From: Paenibacillus tyrphae
GTDB lineage: Bacteria > Bacillota > Bacilli > Paenibacillales > NBRC-103111
Reading direction: 5' to 3'
DNA length: 64,000 bases
Assembly (NCBI RefSeq): GCF_024158745.1
Contig: NZ_JAMZAW010000020.1
Coordinates: 62,001 to 126,000, forward strand
The notes under the pieces are model-generated. The model saw only the letters and a program-made list of their open reading frames with translations, did not search any database and had not been told where the DNA came from. Position numbers and translations under genes: made by a program. Below, piece after piece: positions 16,506 through 26,900 of the stretch. The number at the start of each line of letters is the position of its first letter. The first letter of the stretch is position 1.

Positions 16506-17951
16506 ATGATCGAAATGATCAGGCACGGGCTCCGAAAATCAACAGTCCCCAAAAGCATCGTAATTGTAGGTGCTGGCTTGTCGGGGCTTGTCGCCGCTTC
16601 CTTGCTGAAGGATGTTGGGCATAACGTAAAAATCTTGGAGGCGGACAACCGGGTCGGAGGACGTGTCTACACTTTGCGGGCCCCGTTTACGAACGGATTG
16701 TATCTGGATGCAGGAGCGATGCGCATACCCGAATTTCACTATTTAGTCATGGAGTATATTCGGAAATTCAATCTGCCGCTTCAACCGTTTATTAACGAAA
16801 CGCCCAATGACATCATCTATGTGAACGGGATTAAAACAAAGCTGTCGAATTACCTTCGTCAGCCGGATGTACTCCAATACCCGGTCGCCCCTCATGAAAA
16901 GGGGAAAACCGCCCAACAATTGCTCGATATGGCGGTACGGCCCATCTTTGATTTCATCAATCAAGACCCGGTCCGTCATTGGCCTTTGGTCGTTAAGACA
17001 TTCGATCGGTATTCGCTGTACGCTTTCTTAAAATATTATCCTCATTCATTCGGAACCGGACTGTCCGAGGGGGCGATCGAGATGATCGGAGTACTTCTCG
17101 GTTTGGAAGGATTGATGCAGCAGGCTTTCCTGGGAACTTTGCAATTTTTTATGCCACTAGTACGGCAACGCTTGTACGAGATTGTAGGAGGCAGCGATCT
17201 GCTGCCACGGGCTTTTATTCCACAATTGCAAGAAGACATCCTGTTTCAGCGAAGAATAACCAGAATTATTCAACATTCGGACGAGGTGACGATCCAAGCG
17301 GTCGATGAAAAATCATCGGATCGATATTCCATATCCGGCGACATTGCGATAGTGTCCATTCCGTTTACCGTTCTGAAATTCGTCGAAGTAGAGCCCCGGC
17401 ATTCTTTTTCGCACCAGAAATGGAAAGCGATTCGAGAGCTGCACTATTCCGCCGCTACAAAAATCGGATTGGAATTCAAAAGCAGATTCTGGGAAAGGGC
17501 TGGCCAACATGGGGGCAGAACGATAACGGACCTGCCGATCCGGTTCGCGTACTATCCTAGCCATGGAATCGGCGAACCGGGGCCGGCTGTCCTATTGGCG
17601 AGCTATACCATGGGGGAAGATGTTATGTCGTGGGACGGTCTACCGAACGAAGGGCGAATTCGGTATGCCTTAATGAACCTTAAAGCGATCCATGGGGATG
17701 TCGTTTATCGAGAATTTGTGAGAGGCTTTTCCAATAGTTGGGCCCAAAACCCATATTCCTGCGGAGATTGGGCGATGTTCAATCCGGGTCAACAAACGGA
17801 GCTGCATCCATTTATTGCAATGCCTGAAGGACGTGTTCACTTCGCCGGGGAACATACAAGCCTTACCCACGGCTGGTTACAAGGGGCGATTGAATCCGGC
17901 ATTCGGGTCGCGGTTGAAGTGAACGATTTGCCAAAACAAGGATTTTTTTAA
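16506..17951 (+). CDS. Flavin amine oxidase (L-amino-acid oxidase type)
   Basis: A 481-residue FAD enzyme. The dinucleotide-binding fold is SIVIVGAGLSGLVAASLL near residue 17, followed by ILEADNRVGGRVYT; the C-terminal FAD motif is HFAGEHTSLTHGWLQGAIESG. The layout matches bacterial L-amino-acid and monoamine oxidases, which deaminate amines or amino acids with release of hydrogen peroxide. The start is uncertain. ATG 16506 has no ribosome binding site, while GGAGGT at 16464-16469 points to an in-frame start near ATC 16479; the intervening residues PTSLSPNE read like family sequence. It follows the molybdoenzyme by 153 bp and is probably co-transcribed. Confidence 0.87.
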   Translation: MIEMIRHGLRKSTVPKSIVIVGAGLSGLVAASLLKDVGHNVKILEADNRVGGRVYTLRAPFTNGLYLDAGAMRIPEFHYLVMEYIRKFNLPLQPFINETPNDIIYVNGIKTKLSNYLRQPDVLQYPVAPHEKGKTAQQLLDMAVRPIFDFINQDPVRHWPLVVKTFDRYSLYAFLKYYPHSFGTGLSEGAIEMIGVLLGLEGLMQQAFLGTLQFFMPLVRQRLYEIVGGSDLLPRAFIPQLQEDILFQRRITRIIQHSDEVTIQAVDEKSSDRYSISGDIAIVSIPFTVLKFVEVEPRHSFSHQKWKAIRELHYSAATKIGLEFKSRFWERAGQHGGRTITDLPIRFAYYPSHGIGEPGPAVLLASYTMGEDVMSWDGLPNEGRIRYALMNLKAIHGDVVYREFVRGFSNSWAQNPYSCGDWAMFNPGQQTELHPFIAMPEGRVHFAGEHTSLTHGWLQGAIESGIRVAVEVNDLPKQGFF

Positions 17952-18026
17952 TTTGTAAATAATGGTATTTTATCAATTTCTGTTGTAATCTGATAGTAAT
18001 TTTTATGATGAAGGGGAGGGTGGAGC

Positions 18027-18290
18027 ATGTTCTCTCATAAACCGGCAGCAGATTTCCATTCACGCGAGCGAGCTGCCACAAATTTCAGCCCGGGACAACG
18101 CCGTCGGGCAATATGGTTTTGACATGAATAATGCCAATTTGGCCGGTTGGGCCGGTGGCACTTTTATCAAAATAGCTCCGGCTCGTGGAAAATCGCAACT
18201 AGTGCCTTGAGAGACTTACCAAAATTTAAAGCGTACAAGAAGCAAGCTTCAGGTCACGATGGTGCTTTGGAAGAAAGACGATTTCGTTAA
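18027..18290 (+). pseudogene. Degraded unrecognised reading frame
   Basis: The stretch 17952-18564 has no intact gene. From ATG 18027, after a good GGGGAGGG ribosome binding site, coding-like sequence can be followed only by switching frame twice: HKPAADFHSRERAATNF, then QYGFDMNNANLAGWAG, then WHFYQNSSGSWKIATSALRD to a TAA at 18288-18290. I do not recognise the family. Beyond it, 18291-18564 is AT-rich and shows nothing I can name. The decay fits its place beside a broken transposon. Confidence 0.35.
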
Positions 18291-18570
18291 ACAGGTTCAG
18301 CCTAAAATTCCACGGGGCGCATTAATTCAATCAAATGTTTAAAAATAAGCTGGTACACATTTTCATAACATTATTTAATTTATTTTTGGTTTTTGAGAAA
18401 GCTAAAAAACCAAATAGCGGTTAGAGTGAGTCATTATTAAAAAAACAGTAAAAAGGCATTAAACATTAAAATCCAAATCGATTCTATATTACATATTCAC
18501 AAAACCCGTATTTTGTACATATGTCTATAAACTGTTTAATACCTCGAGTTACACCCCACGCGCCTGTCGG

Positions 18571-18615
18571 ATGACAAGAATTTGTACCGATAAATGACAA
18601 GAATGTATTCCGATT
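18571..18615. repeat. Two direct repeats at the transposon left end
   Basis: Copies at 18571-18593 and 18594-18615 share ATGACAAGAAT, then a TGT/TGTAT-like core and CCGAT. They are back to back, six bases inside the TGTCGG terminus. Arrays of about 20-bp TnsB sites mark the ends of Tn7-like elements. Confidence 0.6.
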
Positions 18616-18666
18616 GTTCTTTTAAAGTTTTACGTCGTCTCTTAACTTTATTATAGCCTTTGGGAA

Positions 18667-19368
18667 CTACCCATTATTTTGTAGCGATTCCTTTAAGATT
18701 TTTCTTGCATAGATCATTGGCATCTCTGAGGTTACATTCGCAATTAATTGGTGCACTTGTGCCATATTTAGTCCAGCTTTCATGATCTTAAGACCAAATC
18801 TATGTTTAAAAGCTGTTGCTTTAAAATGGAATCTTCTTCCATTTTCGTCAATTATATTGACTCTCTCTGCAAAACGATCTAATGACCGGAGAACTGATAG
18901 TTGCAAAAAGGGTTTTCCAATTCCTTTTGTGCCAGAATATCGTAAAAACATGAAATCCTCATCGATCACAAGCATGATTCGGCGCATCCTGGATCGTTCG
19001 CCCTGCTCTAACATCAGATTTACGATTTGTTGTCGCATCGCAGATGGATTTCTTTTCGCTGGAAATGGAAATTTTAAATCTGAAAGCATATCTCCAAAAA
19101 ACTTTTCTTCGGTTGGTACGCGATAGCTACTACATTTTGTCCTCAAAATCGGAAAGAGCGTCCCCAATTGCATTGGCAAATAGTTTAATGCAAATTCGAT
19201 GGATTTACTTTTACCAATCCGTGGTCTTCCGTACACGATCATGCCTGGAAGCCGATTAATTACGATTTTGGTCAAACTCTCCATAAGTCATTTTACTTCC
19301 ATAGTAGGAAGGATATATCCCCCTTGTTCAATGGGATGAGTTCCTGCTGGAATCACTGGTCTATTCAT
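18667..19368 (-). pseudogene. tnsC-like ATPase gene with in-frame stop, fused to a tyrosine-recombinase tail
   Basis: A start at 19368 after AGGGAGGGAAAGG gives MNRPVIPAGTHPIEQGGY, then a TGA at 19288-19290. The same frame resumes as MESLTKIVINRLPGMIVYG with a Walker A-like GRPRIGKSKS and Walker B-like IMLVIDE (residues 103-109 of the second part), all typical of TnsC/TniB transposition ATPases. Exactly after Walker B the sequence changes to DFMFLRYSG ... DENGRRFHFKATAF ... AGLNMAQVHQL ... MIYARKI, which resembles the C-terminal half of a Tn554-type tyrosine recombinase. Its catalytic Arg (FRH to FKH) and the later GH motif are lost, while the Tyr remains. A deletion near 18957 most simply explains the fusion. 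Confidence 0.65.
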
Positions 19369-19393
19369 GCCTTTCCCTCCCTAACTTATCAGC

Positions 19394-20167
19394 TTAAAAG
19401 GTAATTGTCCTGTATTTTGATAGAAAATCTTCCATGCTGCCTGACTGTTTGTCCTTTTCTTCCCTGACCAACTGCCGAGCTCTATCCAGAGCTTCGTTTG
19501 TTTTAATTACTTGTTCCAATACATCTTTACGATCTTTTGGTAAATTCTTACTTCTTAGTCGGTCCTTAACTAAATTACCCAAGTGAGATTTCGCATTATC
19601 GAAACATATTACATCAAAAACAGCCCATTCCAGCTCCGGGAAAACCTCTGAATGATAACCGCCGTTCTCATTAAACGATAACCCGTCAATGGCAAGCGTG
19701 ATTGGCAGGTAAGGCATTATGGCGTTTCGAATGCAAGTCATAACATCGCTCGCGCTATATTCCTTATTTAAGCTAATCGCCTTACCAATAACGCATCGAG
19801 TGGCGACATCAATCAATGTTAAAATCCAGAAGCGTTCCAAAACTTTAACAACGATGTCTCCATCAGGCGTCACTAATTCAATAGCAAAAACGCCGTCAAT
19901 CCGATGTGCATCAAATTGAACTCTTTGAAATGGAGTTCTGGTCACAGGATGGTTCTGCTCCCCTATGCCGCTGCTTCTCGATTTTTGCTCTGCATCGTAA
20001 CCATGTCTTGATGATGCTTTGCTAAAATATTTTAGATTCAATTTCCTTAAGTAACGATACAACGAGCGTATCCCCAAACGATCAGTATTAAAGGGATACT
20101 GTGTAAGTGGTATGTTCTTTTCTTTACAGGCATCTATAAATTTTTTGTGAATATGCAGCGGCTTCAT
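19394..20167 (-). pseudogene. tnsB-like DDE transposase, truncated at the 5' end and internally deleted
   Basis: 257 residues of a protein that is usually well over 500. The integrase core shows the first Asp (VQFDAHRIDGVFAIEL), the strand LIDVATRCVIGKAIS and the second Asp (VICFDNAKSHLG). It then jumps to a charged C-terminal helix (LPKDRKDVLEQVIKTNEALDRA), so the segment with the catalytic Glu is missing. The N-terminal DNA-binding domains are cut off at the junction with the dehydrogenase stub. The protein cannot be an active transposase. It lies upstream of the tnsC-like gene in the usual order. Confidence 0.75.
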
Positions 20168-20328
20168 CGCGGTATGTGGCGCGCGCGATTCGGGCGCTCA
20201 TCTGCGACCCCGATGTCGGGCGGTTTGCCGGGCAAACGCTGAGTGCGTGGGGGCTGTCGGAGGTCTATGATTTTGTGGATCTCGACGGACGGAGACCTCA
20301 TTGGGGACGGTACTTTCGGACGATCTAA
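20164..20328 (+). pseudogene. 3' fragment of a short-chain dehydrogenase/reductase gene
   Basis: An open frame with no start reads SRYVARAIRALICDPDV, then GQTLSAWGLSEVYDFVDLDG and ends RYFRTI at TAA 20326-20328. This is the C-terminal end of an SDR oxidoreductase (the SPRYVGRA...LAADPDV...GQ region of the family). The front of the gene, with its NAD-binding and catalytic residues, is gone, cut at the transposon remnant. Its GC-rich codons match the PKS side of the window, not the transposon. Confidence 0.65.
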
Positions 20329-20387
20329 GCCTAAAGACCTGAACGCGGGCCTGTCCTCCCTCATGCCTTCTTTTCTCTTCTTGTGAA

Positions 20388-20396
20388 TGCTATAAT
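20388..20396 (+). promoter_or_regulatory. Extended -10 promoter of fabZ
   Basis: TGCTATAAT (20388-20396) is an exact extended -10 box. The -35 region is poor (TTCTTT-like). It lies 47 bases before the fabZ start codon. Confidence 0.55.
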
Positions 20397-20442
20397 ACTC
20401 ATATCCATTACCAGATATCGTATAAAAGGAGGGCATCCGTTC

Positions 20443-20868
20443 ATGAACGCGAACCAAATTCTCGAAACGTTGCCGCATCGCTATCCGTTCCTGCTTGTCG
20501 ATCGAATTGAATCGGTTGAGGAAGGTCAAAAGGCGGTCGGGATCAAGAATGTCAGCATCAACGAACCGTTTTTCCAAGGGCATTTCCCAGGATTTCCGGT
20601 GATGCCGGGGGTGCTGGTCGTCGAGGCGATGACACAGGTTGGAGGCGTCGCGATGTTGAGCGTGCCGGACTTTAAAGGCAAGATCGCCTTCCTGGCCGGG
20701 ATTGACGGTGCTCGCTTCCGCCGCCAAGTCGTTCCGGGCGACCAACTGCGCATCGAAGTCTCGATCACGAAACTCAAAGGCGTCATCGGCAAAGGACAGG
20801 CCGTCGCTTATGTCGACGGCGAGCTGGCCGCTGAAGCGGAACTGACCTTCGCGATCAAAAAAGACTAA
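20443..20868 (+). CDS. fabZ: 3-hydroxyacyl-[ACP] dehydratase FabZ
   Basis: A 141-residue hot-dog-fold enzyme that dehydrates beta-hydroxyacyl-ACP in fatty acid elongation. It has PHRYPFLLVDRI, the catalytic GHFPGFPVMPG (His) and the Glu in VVEAMTQ. ATG 20443 follows AAGGAGGG; the longer frame from 20383 lacks a site. It is monocistronic, not part of a fab cluster, and converges on the PKS operon with a shared terminator. A role in the PKS pathway (trans dehydration, for example for modules without an active DH) is possible but unproven; a second housekeeping fabZ elsewhere is likely. Confidence 0.93.
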   Translation: MNANQILETLPHRYPFLLVDRIESVEEGQKAVGIKNVSINEPFFQGHFPGFPVMPGVLVVEAMTQVGGVAMLSVPDFKGKIAFLAGIDGARFRRQVVPGDQLRIEVSITKLKGVIGKGQAVAYVDGELAAEAELTFAIKKD

Positions 20869-20878
20869 TTTTGAAGAA

Positions 20879-20917
20879 AAAAAAGGGATTCTCACGACCC
20901 GCGTGAGAATCCCTTTT
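20879..20917. terminator. Bidirectional terminator between fabZ and the PKS operon
   Basis: The AAAGGGATTCTCACG arm pairs with CGTGAGAATCCCTTT round a short loop, with A and T runs outside. It is centred between the fabZ stop (20868) and the TE-containing PKS stop (20923). Confidence 0.92.
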
Positions 20918-20922
20918 TGGCG

Positions 20923-23900
20923 TTATGAAGTGGTGCCGACGAGACTGCGATGCTCGTGGGCAAACGTTTCAAGGAACGTCGGTGCCAGGCCGAATGCAGA
21001 GTAGAGCTCTTGGCAGAAGGCAAGGATCGACGCAGCTGCTTTTGGTTCCGAGAGCAGCATCATGTGGTTGGACGAGTCGATGTCGAACAGGTGGAAATCG
21101 TCGATCTGACGTTCAAATTCGGTCCAATAATCCCCTTGGTCGAATACGGGGCTCGTCTTGACATTGAAGTACGGTTCCAGCGCCCCGAGGAACGAGCCGC
21201 TTTTGTTGCGGAAGAAATAGGCGCTGACCTCTTGCGGATTGGGCAACGGCAAGATGGTAAATCCGCTGCGGTCGAACGCTTCCTGCACGTCAGAACTACT
21301 CTGAATCATGGTGTTCAGGTAGTCTTCCGTGCGCTTGTAGCCGCGCTCGCGGGCCAGGGTCAGCAACTGCTTGGAATATTCCTCATCCGAGAGCGTCGGG
21401 TCCAGATCATCACGGTGAATCAATGTGGTCGGAATCTTCTCCGGCTCGTGCTGAATCTCGGTGAGCAGGGTCATGTTGAACGATTGCAGGATCGCGGTTT
21501 TTCTATCGAACATCGCTTCCGGCAACATGGTCTTGGTGTAGATTTTGTCCGAATACAAGGTGTCGAGGAACATGATGGAGTTCACTTTTTGCCCCAGTTC
21601 CTGCAACTGACGGGCCACTTCGTAGGCGAGGAGGCCGCCGAGCGAATAGCCGCCGAGGTCATACGGCCCTTCCGGCTGCACGGTCTGAATGATGTGCACG
21701 TAATACGCGGCCATCGCGTAGATGCCTCGGATCGGGGTGCGGTTGCTCATCCAACCACGCGCTTTGATGCCGTAGAAGGGTCGGTTGCTCACTTTGGCGA
21801 TCATCGAGTAGATGCCGACGCCGCCTGCCGTCCCGTGCATCCAGAAGATCGGACGACCTTCCGTGGCTTGGTTCAGCAGGACGAGTTCCGGGAACTGCGA
21901 CAAGCTGGTCTGCACGGGCTTGTGGGCCGGCGGTGCTGCAAGCGGTGCTTGCGGCGGTGCGGGAGTCTGGCTCACGATCTCCGCTTTCGGTTTCGCCTTG
22001 GTCGCCCCATTGGGGACCAGCTCTCGAATCAGGTCTTCCATCGATCGGCATTCGCTCAGTTTGACGAAGGAGAAGAACGGGTCGATCTGCGTTTGTATCT
22101 GCCGTAGCAGCTGCATGTACAGAATCGAGTCAAACCCGTAGTGGTCGAGCGGCTTGTTCACCTTCAGCTCCGCAGGCGTGAGGCCCACCAGTTCGGAGAT
22201 GATGCCGATGACTCGCTCCTGCAGATCCTCCGCGATGGCGAGGTCTTGTTCCTCACAGACGGGAACCGCCTCGGAAGCAGAAGCTGCAGCGACTGCTGGC
22301 AGGCTCTGCGTTGCCAGCTCTCGTCTTGCGATTGTCGGAGCGGTCAGCCAGCAGCGGCGGCGCTCAAACGGATAGGTCGGCAAGGAGATGCGACGGGCGG
22401 ACGCTCCGCCTTGCAGCGCTTCCCAAGGAATCTTGCCGCCTTTCGCCCAGTAGAGGGCTAATTTTCCAAGATTGCTCTCTGCCAGCAAGGCTCGAAGAAC
22501 GGTCTCTCCGGTGATCCCGGCCAGAAGATCGAGGATCTCGGAATGAGACTCGTTCAGGTCGCCGAGATAGAGCGCGATGGGCGCGTCGCCTTTTTTCAAA
22601 TAGCCTCGCAGACCTTGCATCAGCTCGTCGCGGCTTTGTACCACCATCGCAAGTCGCGCCTCCATCTCGTCACGGCCGACTTGCAGCGTGTGCGCGATGT
22701 CAGGCAGCTTCAAGCTCTCGTCGGCTTCGAGGAACGCGAGCAGCTGTGCGGCAACCTCGTCCAGACGCTCGCGATTCTTCGCGGAGAGGACGATGATCTG
22801 CGGTGCATCCGTCGGTTCGTGATCGACCGCCTCTTGCTGCGCCGGGATGTATTCTTCGACCACAAGATGCGCGTTCGTGCCGCTGATGCCGGTCGTGCTG
22901 ACTGCACCGAGGCGCGGGCGCTCATCGGCCGTGGTCCACGATCTGTTCTTGGTATGAATCACGAACGGGCTGTCTGTCAGGTTGATGTAGTCGTTGCTCG
23001 ACTCATAGTTGTGCAGAGCCGGAATCGTCCGCTCTTTCATCGCCATCAGCATGGAGATCAAGCTGACGACGCCGGATGCGGCGAACGTATGCCCGATCAA
23101 CGGCTTGATCGAGCTGAGCGCGCAGTATTGCGTCCGGTCGGTGTGTCGGCGGAAGGCGTTGGTGAGCGCCTGCACCTCGATGGGGTCTCCCAATCTGGAA
23201 CCGACGCTGTGGGAGAGCACATACTGGATGTCGGCCGGGTTGATGCCGAAGCGCTTGTAGACTTGATGAAGCAGGTCTGCTTGGCTCGCAGGGCTCGGCG
23301 CGGTGATGCCGTTGGTCTGGCCGTCGTAGTTGACGGCGCTGCCCTTGATGCAGCCGTAGATCTGATCGCCATCCTCCAGCGCTTTGCTCAGCGGCTTGAG
23401 CACGACGACAGCTACCGCTTCGCTCGGCACCAGGCCATTTGCACGCCCGTCGAACACAAAGCAGGTGCCATCCGGGGAGAGCATGTCGAGCTTGCCCATG
23501 CCGTTGTGGATCATCGGCGAGATCAACAGGCTGACACCGCCGGCCAGCGCCATGTCGCATTCGCCTTGGCGCAGGGCTTGGCAGGCTTGGTGAATCGCGA
23601 CGAGACCGGACGAGCAGGCGGCGGTGATCGCCATGTTCGGGCCCTTGAGGTTGAGCGCATAGGAGATGCGGGCCGCGAGCGTGGCGTTCTGGTTGCTGTT
23701 CAGCGGACTGTCCTCTCCGGCCAAGAACCCGTACTCTCCCTCTTCCACCCCGACATAGACGCCGCATGCGGTTCCACGAATGCGCTCGCCCATATAGCCG
23801 GCATCTTCCAACGCATGCCATGCTTCCTGCAGGAACAGGCGCTGTTTCGGATCGATGTACTCCGCTTCTTTGGGCGAGATCTTAAAGAACAAGGGATCGA

Positions 23901-26900
23901 AGCGGTCGACGTCCGGGACAAATCCGCCCCATTTGCCCATGCCCTTCTCTTCCCGCCAGTCCCAGCGGTCAGACGGGACGACCGTGATCGCTTCCTTCCC
24001 GTCTCGGATGTTTTTCCACAGTTCCTGCACGTTGCTCGCCTGCGGGAATCTGCCGCTAATCCCGACAATGGCAATCGGCTCCTGCGCACTGCGCACCGCT
24101 CCTCCGGCCGCGAATCGCGCCTTGCCGGTCTTTTTGCGCGAAGGGCGCTTGGACGGGGTGCTGACGATTGGAGCGACAGGTGCTGCCGCGATCGCCGGTG
24201 CGGATGCCGCTTGCTCTTGGTAGAAGTCCCGCATTGCCTCCCCATGTGTGACCGCATAAAACTGGGTCAGAGCTCTGATCGTGGAATGCTCAAAGAACAA
24301 GGCGGGCGTCACGGCAATGCTGTAGTGTTTCGACAGGAAACCGGCAAACTCGGCCAAGCTGATCGAATCAAACCCGAAATCGGCCAAGTTCTCCTCGACG
24401 TCCAGTTTGGTGCGCGGAATCTTGAGAACGGAGCTGATCTGCTCTTTGAGATCCCACTCCACGCACTGTTCGAGCGTGAATCCTTTCATCTCCGGACGTC
24501 TTCCCTTGCCGGAAGAGGTGTTGCTGCCGGAATGCACTGGCACCGGAGTGGGCGCTGCCGACTTCGCGAGGCCCAGCATACGTTCGATGCGGCTCGGCTG
24601 GCCGACCATCACAAGATGCTGGGTGCGGTTCTGCGACAGGATGCGGTCAAAGATCGCAAGGCCCTCTTCCACTTCCAAGAAGCGTTGCCCGCTGGTCTTG
24701 AAGTAGGCTTCCGTGTTTTCTTTCTTCTCAAAATGCATGCCCCCGGCTTTCCAAAGCGGCCAGTTGATGACGAATGTTGTCCCGTTGCGCAGCTCGCCAT
24801 AGGCCATTTGGAAGCGGTTGGCAATCGCATAGTCGCACGAGCCGAAGTCCCCGATGATCGCCGACGAAGAGGAGAAGTAGCAGGTAAAATCAAGTTCCGG
24901 CTCCCCTTGCAGCAGTTCGTCGAGCAGAAGCGTTCCTTTGATCTTCGGGTCGAGCACTTGCTGGAACCGGCGGTCATCCTTGTCGAGAATGCTCTCGGCT
25001 CTGACGAGGCCGGCTGCGTGCAGGACGCCGTGAACACGGTCGAACTGCGACCGGGCTTCTGCAAGCCCCGCCTCCATACGCGTGCGGTCACAGACGTCCG
25101 CTTGCAGATAGAAGACGCGGCTGCCTCGTTTTTCAAGCGCTTCGATCTTCGCCTGTTTGGCAGCATCGAGCGCCGAGCGCCCGGTCAGGATCAGGTTGAC
25201 CGGGTGTTTGCCAGCCAGATGCTCGGCGAGCAGGTAGCCCAGACCGCCGAGCCCGCCGGTGATCAGGTAAGTGCCACCCGATTTCAGCAAGGTGGAAGAG
25301 CCGGCTTGGATGCGGGTCGGCTGTACCTTGCAGACGTGGCGCTTGCCGTTTTGGTAGAGGACGCTTTCGATTTTGGAAGCATTGAGCTCGTCCAGAAGGA
25401 GATGCATGTTCTCCTGCAAGGAAACGGCCCCGGCTTCTTGCATCACGACAGCCGCTCGGGTATCCGGGAGCACCAAGCCCAAGGAGCGCTCAAAGCCGAT
25501 CCATGATTCAAGGAACGCACGCTCGGTCGCATTTCGGTGCTGGCCGACGAGCATCAGGCTCTTGGCTTTAAGCTTCGTCGTCGCAAGGGCTTGTACGATG
25601 TCGAGGATCGGTTTCGTGTCCTCCACGAGCGAAGCGTCTTCCAGCGGCCAGAGGTAGAGCAAAGCATCAACTTCCCCCTGCTGTTCTTGGACGCTGCGGA
25701 GCGCCTGCTGGCAGGATGTCCCTTGCGCGACGAAAAGGACCTGCGTCTGCGGACTTCGCGCCTGCACCGCTTCCACGACCGCACGCTGAGCCTCCGCATT
25801 CGAGAGGAAGCAGAGCAGCGTGTTCAAGTTGGACGGCGCGTGGTTGTTTCGAGCTTGTTCTTGCCAGATCTCCTCAAAGGTCATCAAGGCAAACGGCTCG
25901 GCGGATGGAGAGACCGCTTGCGGGCGGTTCTTCTGCGTTTGCAGACCGCTGATTTGCAGACAGACCTTGCCTTGTTCGTCGCAGAACGTGAAGTTGCCGT
26001 CGTCTGCCACAACCCACATGGAGGAGGGGCAAGGGGCATAGATCGCGACCTCTTGCAAGGTGGCGGGCACACTCCCTTGCAGCACGGCATCCGGCAAGTG
26101 CGGATGGAGCAGAAACTGCGAAGGCACCATCGGCAGCGTGACGCGCGCGCCCCGCTCCTGCAAGGTGGACGCATCGAGGAGTGGCGCTTCGTCCTCTGTC
26201 AGCACGGCGCTTCCTGATGCGTGCAACTCTTCCTCGTCGTTGTAGATCTCAAAGGAGATCTCGCCATTAGCGGCCGGGTACAGTGCGATGTGCACCTGCG
26301 ACCCGTCAGCATCCACTGCGAGCGGCGACTCCCAGACGATATTTTGCAAACGAAGGCGGGTGAGACCTTCCTTCAGAGCGCCGGACGCCTGTTCCACAGC
26401 CGCGCGCGCCATCTCCAACAGGGCGAATTCCGGCACCGTCCGATCGCGAAGGAAGGTCTCCTCGCCGGTGAAGATGGTGCTGTAGCGCATTTCGGTCAGG
26501 TCTGACGTGTTGCGATGGAGCAGCGGATGCAAGGCGTTGACGGCAGATTTTGCCTGCTTGCCGAAGCCTGTCTGCACGATTTCAAAAGCAGGCAACGGGT
26601 AGCGCTCTTGTGCAAACGAATAGGTCGGCAGTCCGGTCAGTCGCTTGACCGTCCCCGCCGGGTAGAGCCCTTCCCAGTCGATCCGGTTGCCGTTGACCCA
26701 CAGTTCTGCAACCGTCTTGAGCTTGCGGTTGTGCAACAGGCTCAGGAGGAACGCTTGTCCCTCTTCGGTGTCGGCCGGATTGATCCCGTTGACGCTGCCG
26801 TTCTTGCCGACGGTGCCCACGAAGACTTCTCCAGACTTGCCGGCCCCTGCTAGGTAGCGTTCGAGCTGGCCGATCAGCTGGTCCCGGTCTTTGACAACGA

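Larger units (their letters stand above)
18565..20163. mobile_element. Decayed Tn7-like (TnsB/TnsC) transposon remnant
   Basis: The left end begins TGTCGG at 18565. Two near-identical repeats starting ATGACAAGAAT follow at 18571 and 18594, as expected for transposase-binding sites. The - strand then carries a truncated tnsB-like and a truncated, interrupted tnsC-like gene. No matching right end, tnsA, target-selector gene or target duplication was found. The right limit is set where transposase coding sequence gives way to the stub of a short-chain dehydrogenase gene at about 20163. The AT-rich composition differs from the GC-rich sequence that follows. Confidence 0.7.

Noticed and set aside
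22543..25506. 987-residue open frame on the + strand opposite the PKS gene
   Set aside because: It is the complement of conserved KS, KR and ACP coding sequence on the - strand. Its product is Arg/His/Leu-rich with no domain. Long antisense frames are common in GC-rich PKS DNA; the same applies to those at 34152-36467, 36501-39371, 39507-41006 and 55384-57453.
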